Of a DNA stretch of 64,000 nucleotides, positions 59,595-64,000 are shown piece after piece (within the stretch, counting starts at the first letter, position 1; each line of letters opens with the position of its first letter). The notes under the pieces were generated by a model. It worked only from the letters and a program-made list of their open reading frames with translations. It had not been told where the DNA came from and searched no databases. Position numbers and translations under genes: made by a program. Origin of the DNA: Candidula unifasciata (taxonomy: Eukaryota > Mollusca > Gastropoda > Stylommatophora > Geomitridae); contig CAJHNH020000224.1 in assembly GCA_905116865.2 (NCBI GenBank), positions 794,157 to 858,156 on the forward strand, written 5' to 3'.

Positions 59595-60190
59595 TAGCGA
59601 CCCTTTCTAGACACTGTACTGTACTGAGTACATTGTACTGAGTACCGGCGCCTTTTCTAGACATGGTGTGTTGAGTTCTGGCACCTTTAATAGACACTAT
59701 ATTGAGTACCGGCGCCTTTTCTAGACACTTTGTGTTGAGTACCGCTGCCTTTTCTAGACACTTTGTGTTGAGTACCGCCGCCTTTTCTAGTCACTTTGTG
59801 TTGAGTATCGCCGCCTTTTCTAGACACTTTGTGTTGAGTACTGCCGCCTTTTCTAGACATTTTGTGTTAAGTACCGCCGCCTTTTCTAGACACTTTGTGT
59901 TGAGTACCGCCGCCTTTTCTAGACACTTTGTGTTGAGTATCGGCGCCTTTTCTAGACACTTTGTGTTGATTACCGCCGCCTTTTCTAGACACTTTGTGTT
60001 GAGTTCTGGCACCTTTTCTAGACACTGTATTGAGTACTGGCACCTTTTCTAGACACTTTGTGTTGAGTACCGCCGCCTTTTCTAGACACTTTGTGTTGAG
60101 TACTGGCACCTTTTCTAGACACTTTGTGTTGAGTAGCGCCGCCTTTTCTAGACACTTTGTGCTGAGTACTGGCGTCTTTTCTATACACTG
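59595..60190. repeat. 33-bp minisatellite, about 18 copies
   Basis: Unit TTTTCTAGACACTTTGTGTT plus GAGTACCGCCGCC. Copies alternate between CCGCCGCC and CTGGCACC endings. The period is 11 codons, so periodic frames on both strands are artefacts. Confidence 0.96.
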
Positions 60191-60504
60191 TGGAATTTTT
60201 GCATCTTTTTCTTCTAGGGGAAAAAAAAAAGTCTGCTCTGTAGTATATCAGTTCTTATTCACTTATTACATCTTTAACACCTGTCCCTTAAAAATGTAAC
60301 GTAAACTCTACACCAGCTACCCCTGGTCATTTCTCTTTTAGTGCCCTCATAGCATGCATCATCTACAGCTCCAATTACAAAATTAACGTGAACTTTACAC
60401 CGGCTCTCAACTACTTACATCGCCTCCAACAACTACTCATACAATTAGAATCCTAACGTTAAAATCTACATCGGTTCCCAATCCCCCGCTTACATGGCCC
60501 CGGG

Positions 60505-61140
60505 TCATCATCATCATCATGTAGCAGGTCCTTTGCAGAACGTCGCTCTCATCACAGTCTGCCTGAAAGAAACTCGGTCTCTCGCCAGTTCTCCTGCCTC
60601 ATGTACTTTCAAACTCAAGGAGTCACTTATATCCTCTGCCCATCTGCGTGTCGGTCGGCCCCTGCCCCTCCTTCCTGGCACCACGCCTTCTGCTATAGTC
60701 TTTTCCAATCCGTTGTGGCGCTTGATATGACCAAAATACCCCAGCTTCCGAGAAAGGATGCAGTTTCTTAGCCAATCTTCCTTGATGTTTAGATCTCCCA
60801 AGATGTCAATATTTCTCCTCTTTTTTGTCCAAGATATTATGAGAATATTTCTATAGCATTTCAGCTCAAAAGCCCATATTCTCTTTCTTAAGGACTGAGA
60901 GATAGTCCACGACTCACATCCGTATGTAGCCACAGGGAAGATGCATGCTCTCAAAATTCTAATTTTTATCTCCTTGCTGGTGCTTAACCATAGACTTTTA
61001 AGGCTATTCAATCTTTGCATTGCCAAGGCCATCCTCCTTTTAATTTCTGTTGAACAGTCTCCATTGCTGTTTATTATAGAGCCTAGATATTCAAAGTTTG
61101 TGACATTTTCAATTTCTTCATCATTTATTTTTTTTTTTTT
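60505..61140 (-). pseudogene. LINE ORF2 3' end with (ATG)n tail
   Basis: The minus strand reads NFEYLGSIINSNGDCSTEIK, then RMALAMQRLNSLKSLW, CIFPVATYGCESWTI, LGYFGHIKRHNGLEK and GRRGRGRPTRRWAEDI, and ends at a GATGATGATGATGA tail (60508-60522). This is the region after the RT of an RTE/Jockey-like element. The frame is nearly intact over 200 codons, so it is fairly young. It is cut at a poly-T/A run (61128-61146) at its 5' side. No target duplication was found. Confidence 0.85.
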
Positions 61141-61299
61141 TTTTTTGGGTGTGTGACAGCCAGTTTTATCTGTGGCCCCAGGTATTCCGCAAATAATCCA
61201 CCTACAATCCGTACTGAAGTGGTTGAAAATTAAAAGTAAATTAAAAAAAAAACATGACATCGATAAACGAAACAAATCGTCTGTGTTTACGGCACACAA

Positions 61300-61930
61300 T
61301 CCCTATATATAGCTTGTGTGGATATCCCACAAAGATTGTCACTTCAATTAGGGCGCGGTTACACCCAAATGTCAGCTGGGCCGCGTGATATCAGTACTGT
61401 TCTCACACATACACCAATCGCATCCCCTTTTGCCGCTGATAATCTGCCTGAATCACAGGCAATGACATCTATGAAACATAAGCTCCATTACTGTGCTCTG
61501 CCGAATTTAGCAAAATTTACACGACCGCTGGGCTCCCCGTGTGGAAGACTTGGGTTCCCACCTCGGTAAGCTCCCCCGTGTATAAGACTCCGGTTCCCAC
61601 CTCGGTGAGAGGTGATTTCTTTACGTAGGGAGCAAAAAAAAAAAAAAATGCGAACGTCCACAGGCCGTGGTGAGTGCACTAGAAATAAATCCCCAGGCTC
61701 GCGAGAGCCTGTTCGACATCGCCCCAAAAAGTAATAAATATATGCTTTATTGTTATTTATAACATAGTTCATAGCCGTTTAACTCTCAGGATGTCAATCT
61801 CCTGCATTAGCTTGGTGTAAATTATACGAACTCACCATTTTATTCTATGCGGGATATGCTATCAAAATAATCACCGCCCAATTCTGCACATGAGAAAGTA
61901 TTTCTAAAAAAAAAAAAAACACTCCATGCG
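61300..61930. other. no gene recognised; short direct repeat
   Basis: The word GGTTCCCACCTCGGT occurs twice 46 bp apart (61552, 61590 region). A small hairpin CAGGCTCGCGAGAGCCTG lies at 61693-61710. A-runs at 61635-61648 and 61907-61918. Confidence 0.5.
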
Positions 61931-61939
61931 TGTGGTAGG

Positions 61940-62060
61940 TAGGTAGTTGTTCCCCACAAGGACATCACACAAGCGATAAACACCAGGTGACACAAAGTGC
62001 CACCATGCAGACGAGGATCACCTGTGAAGATGTCCCAGAAACACCTTTCTGCAATTAGGC
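61940..62060. repeat. dispersed repeat family D copy
   Basis: Shares GCGATAAACACCAGGTGACA CAAAGTGC with 54465-54495. Confidence 0.5.
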
Positions 62061-62850
62061 CATATCTATGCCCTGGCTTTATTCAGGAACCAGGAAGAAG
62101 CCAGGGGTGAGGTGGGGGTTCAAATTACAAAAAATAAATATATCCCACATGGGGAGACTTATTATACTATCTTGTGGTTCAAAGTAAGCGATTTGTATCC
62201 TTTACTGTATCATCTATTTTTAGGAGTACACGTAATATTATAAAGTACCCAAAAAAAAAATGCGCCGCTTCAAGAAAACAGCAGCATCTGTGCAATTTTT
62301 ATTCATTGAATCATAAGGATATTAGCAATGTTTGCCACGTGCAAAATTTCGCTTTAATCCATCAAGGAGTTTTCGGGATTTCTGTTCAAGTTTAAGTGCA
62401 TGACTTTGGGAACAGACTATTAAAAGAAAAGAAAAAACGCCATGAAATAAGCTAAAGTTAGCGACGCCCATGGGACAAACACAAAACAATACAAACACAC
62501 CAAACAATACAAAATTGCAGAACAAAACACACAGATGACAGTTTGCGATAAAACAACGCCTCGGGACGCCATCTTTTATTTGTATTAGGATATCGCCTGA
62601 GCACAGGCCCCTGGTGGAATACTGTGTGCCAAGGCGTATGGAGAAGGAGGGAGCGGGGAGACGTGATAGGAAATAAGGGCAGACAAGAAGAGTGGAAGGA
62701 GACAAAATATTAGAGGACAGGATATAGGGAAGAGAAAGGGGAAGAAAGAGTGGGGAACTAGAAGTGAGGAAACGGGAGAAGACATGGGAAGATAGACGAG
62801 CGATATGATGAGATAGGGAGAAAGAAAGTAGAGATGGGAAGAAGGAGACA
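62061..62850. other. no gene recognised; purine-rich right half
   Basis: 62640-62850 is G/A-rich. The open frames there are compositional. Confidence 0.4.
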
Positions 62851-62852
62851 TA

Positions 62853-62855
<3 letters not shown>

Positions 62856-62908
<53 letters not shown>

Positions 62909-62918
62909 CGAACGAACA
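62856..62918. repeat. (AG)n then (AACG)n microsatellites
   Basis: About 23 GA units followed by GAACGAACGAACGAAC. Confidence 0.97.
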
Positions 62919-63069
62919 AACTTTATTTTCAAAGGGTTACAAATTGGGCACGCAGGCCCGTCTGACATTCGGCCCTTTTAAGCACTCGTTTTTCAGAGTA
63001 CCACTGCCTGTTATCTAAAATGCATGTTATGGATATAGAATAAAAATATACATTATAGAATATAATACA

Positions 63070-64000
63070 TACAACATGTGTACACAGTCTTACACACTCT
63101 CCCATTCTCATATATGCACACTCATATACCGACATACCTAGCACATACATACATACATACATCCATCCATCCATCCATACATACATACAAACATACATAA
63201 ACGCATCTACATATATACACAAACAGAAAAGACACACACATACATATATGGACATAAATGCACACACACATTCCATACATACACACCTACACATGCATGC
63301 ATACACACACATACAGACACCCACAACTACACATTTACACTCACATGTAAGCATACATACACACATACATACACACATCAATACATACACCTACATCTTT
63401 ACACACATACATGCTTACATACCTAAATACACACATGTACACCCACATACTTATACATCTACAAATGCATACACACATCCACAAACATGCATACATACAC
63501 ACACCCACATACATGCCGACACACATTACATACATACTCACACATGCATGCATACACACATATATTATCACCCATACAGATACACACATACATACATACA
63601 CTCATGCATACATACATACTTGCCTACATTATGTACACACATACCCACAATCACACATACACTCACATACAGTCACACATACTTACAACATATATACATA
63701 AATACACACACATACAAACTTAAATATACATTCATATATCCACATGCATGCATACACACATACACCCACAATCACACACACACCCAGATAATACATACAT
63801 ATATACACACATATAGATACTTTTATACATACATACACATACATAATACATACCCACATACTTACATACATGCATACTTGCATACATTCATAAAAACACA
63901 CATCCATATACATACACAGCTACATGCATGAATACCCATACACTCATATACTTACACAGCTACATTTACAAAGAAACACTCTCATACATATACAGACATA
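63070..64000. repeat. long imperfect ACAT/ACAC microsatellite region
   Basis: Nearly 1 kb of interleaved CATACATA, CACACA and TACATGCATG words running off the right edge. The 227-codon His/Thr/Tyr frame is a product of this composition. Confidence 0.95.

Noticed and set aside
63248..63931. 227-codon His/Thr/Tyr-rich frame
   Set aside because: ACAT/ACAC microsatellite composition, also open on the other strand.

Overview
This is an animal nuclear genome window. Its introns are large with GT-AG boundaries, the coding exons are tiny, and retrotransposons, SINEs, DNA transposons and minisatellites fill the rest. The mix of elements and the two host genes suggest a lophotrochozoan, most likely a mollusc, but no single sequence proves the species. 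Two host genes are visible and they converge. On the + strand, the last five coding exons of an FNBP4-like gene (formin-binding protein 4, WW domain) lie at 1628-9971. On the - strand lies a canonical Ras GTPase gene (Ras85D/KRAS type). Its coding exons run from 54309 (P-loop exon) down to 31576 (polybasic tail and C-R-L-L CaaX box). The exon with the start codon was not found and is probably beyond the right edge. Layout: 1-10 kb holds FNBP4 exons separated by introns carrying five different tandem arrays, a MITE and SINEs. 10-31.5 kb is intergenic or untranslated DNA with SINEs, LINE relics, a roughly 113-bp satellite, a 98-bp-arm foldback element and a 28-bp minisatellite. 31.5-54.3 kb is the Ras gene, whose introns hold a 3-kb 31-bp satellite, a 19-bp and a 21-bp array, an LTR retrotransposon at 40512-47261, a garbled satellite zone that swallows Ras exon 3, and a LINE with a perfect 11-bp target duplication. 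54.3-64 kb contains a hAT transposon with perfect 8-bp duplications, a small MITE, long tetranucleotide tracts, a 33-bp minisatellite, a LINE 3' end and a long ACAT-type microsatellite. The most notable item is the LTR retrotransposon. Its integrase is upstream of its reverse transcriptase, joined in one uninterrupted reading frame, although both domains are Ty3/gypsy-like. This is the rare Gmr1-type arrangement. The second notable item is Ras exon 3: its coding sequence can be read inside the 21-bp satellite, but its ends are replaced by repeat sequence and the start of the exon recurs nearby as a series of decoys. I think an assembly or consensus error is the likeliest cause of that zone, but a real rearrangement cannot be excluded by reading alone. 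No CRISPR, operon or prokaryotic feature is present, and I found no convincing tRNA or rRNA gene apart from tRNA-derived SINE heads.
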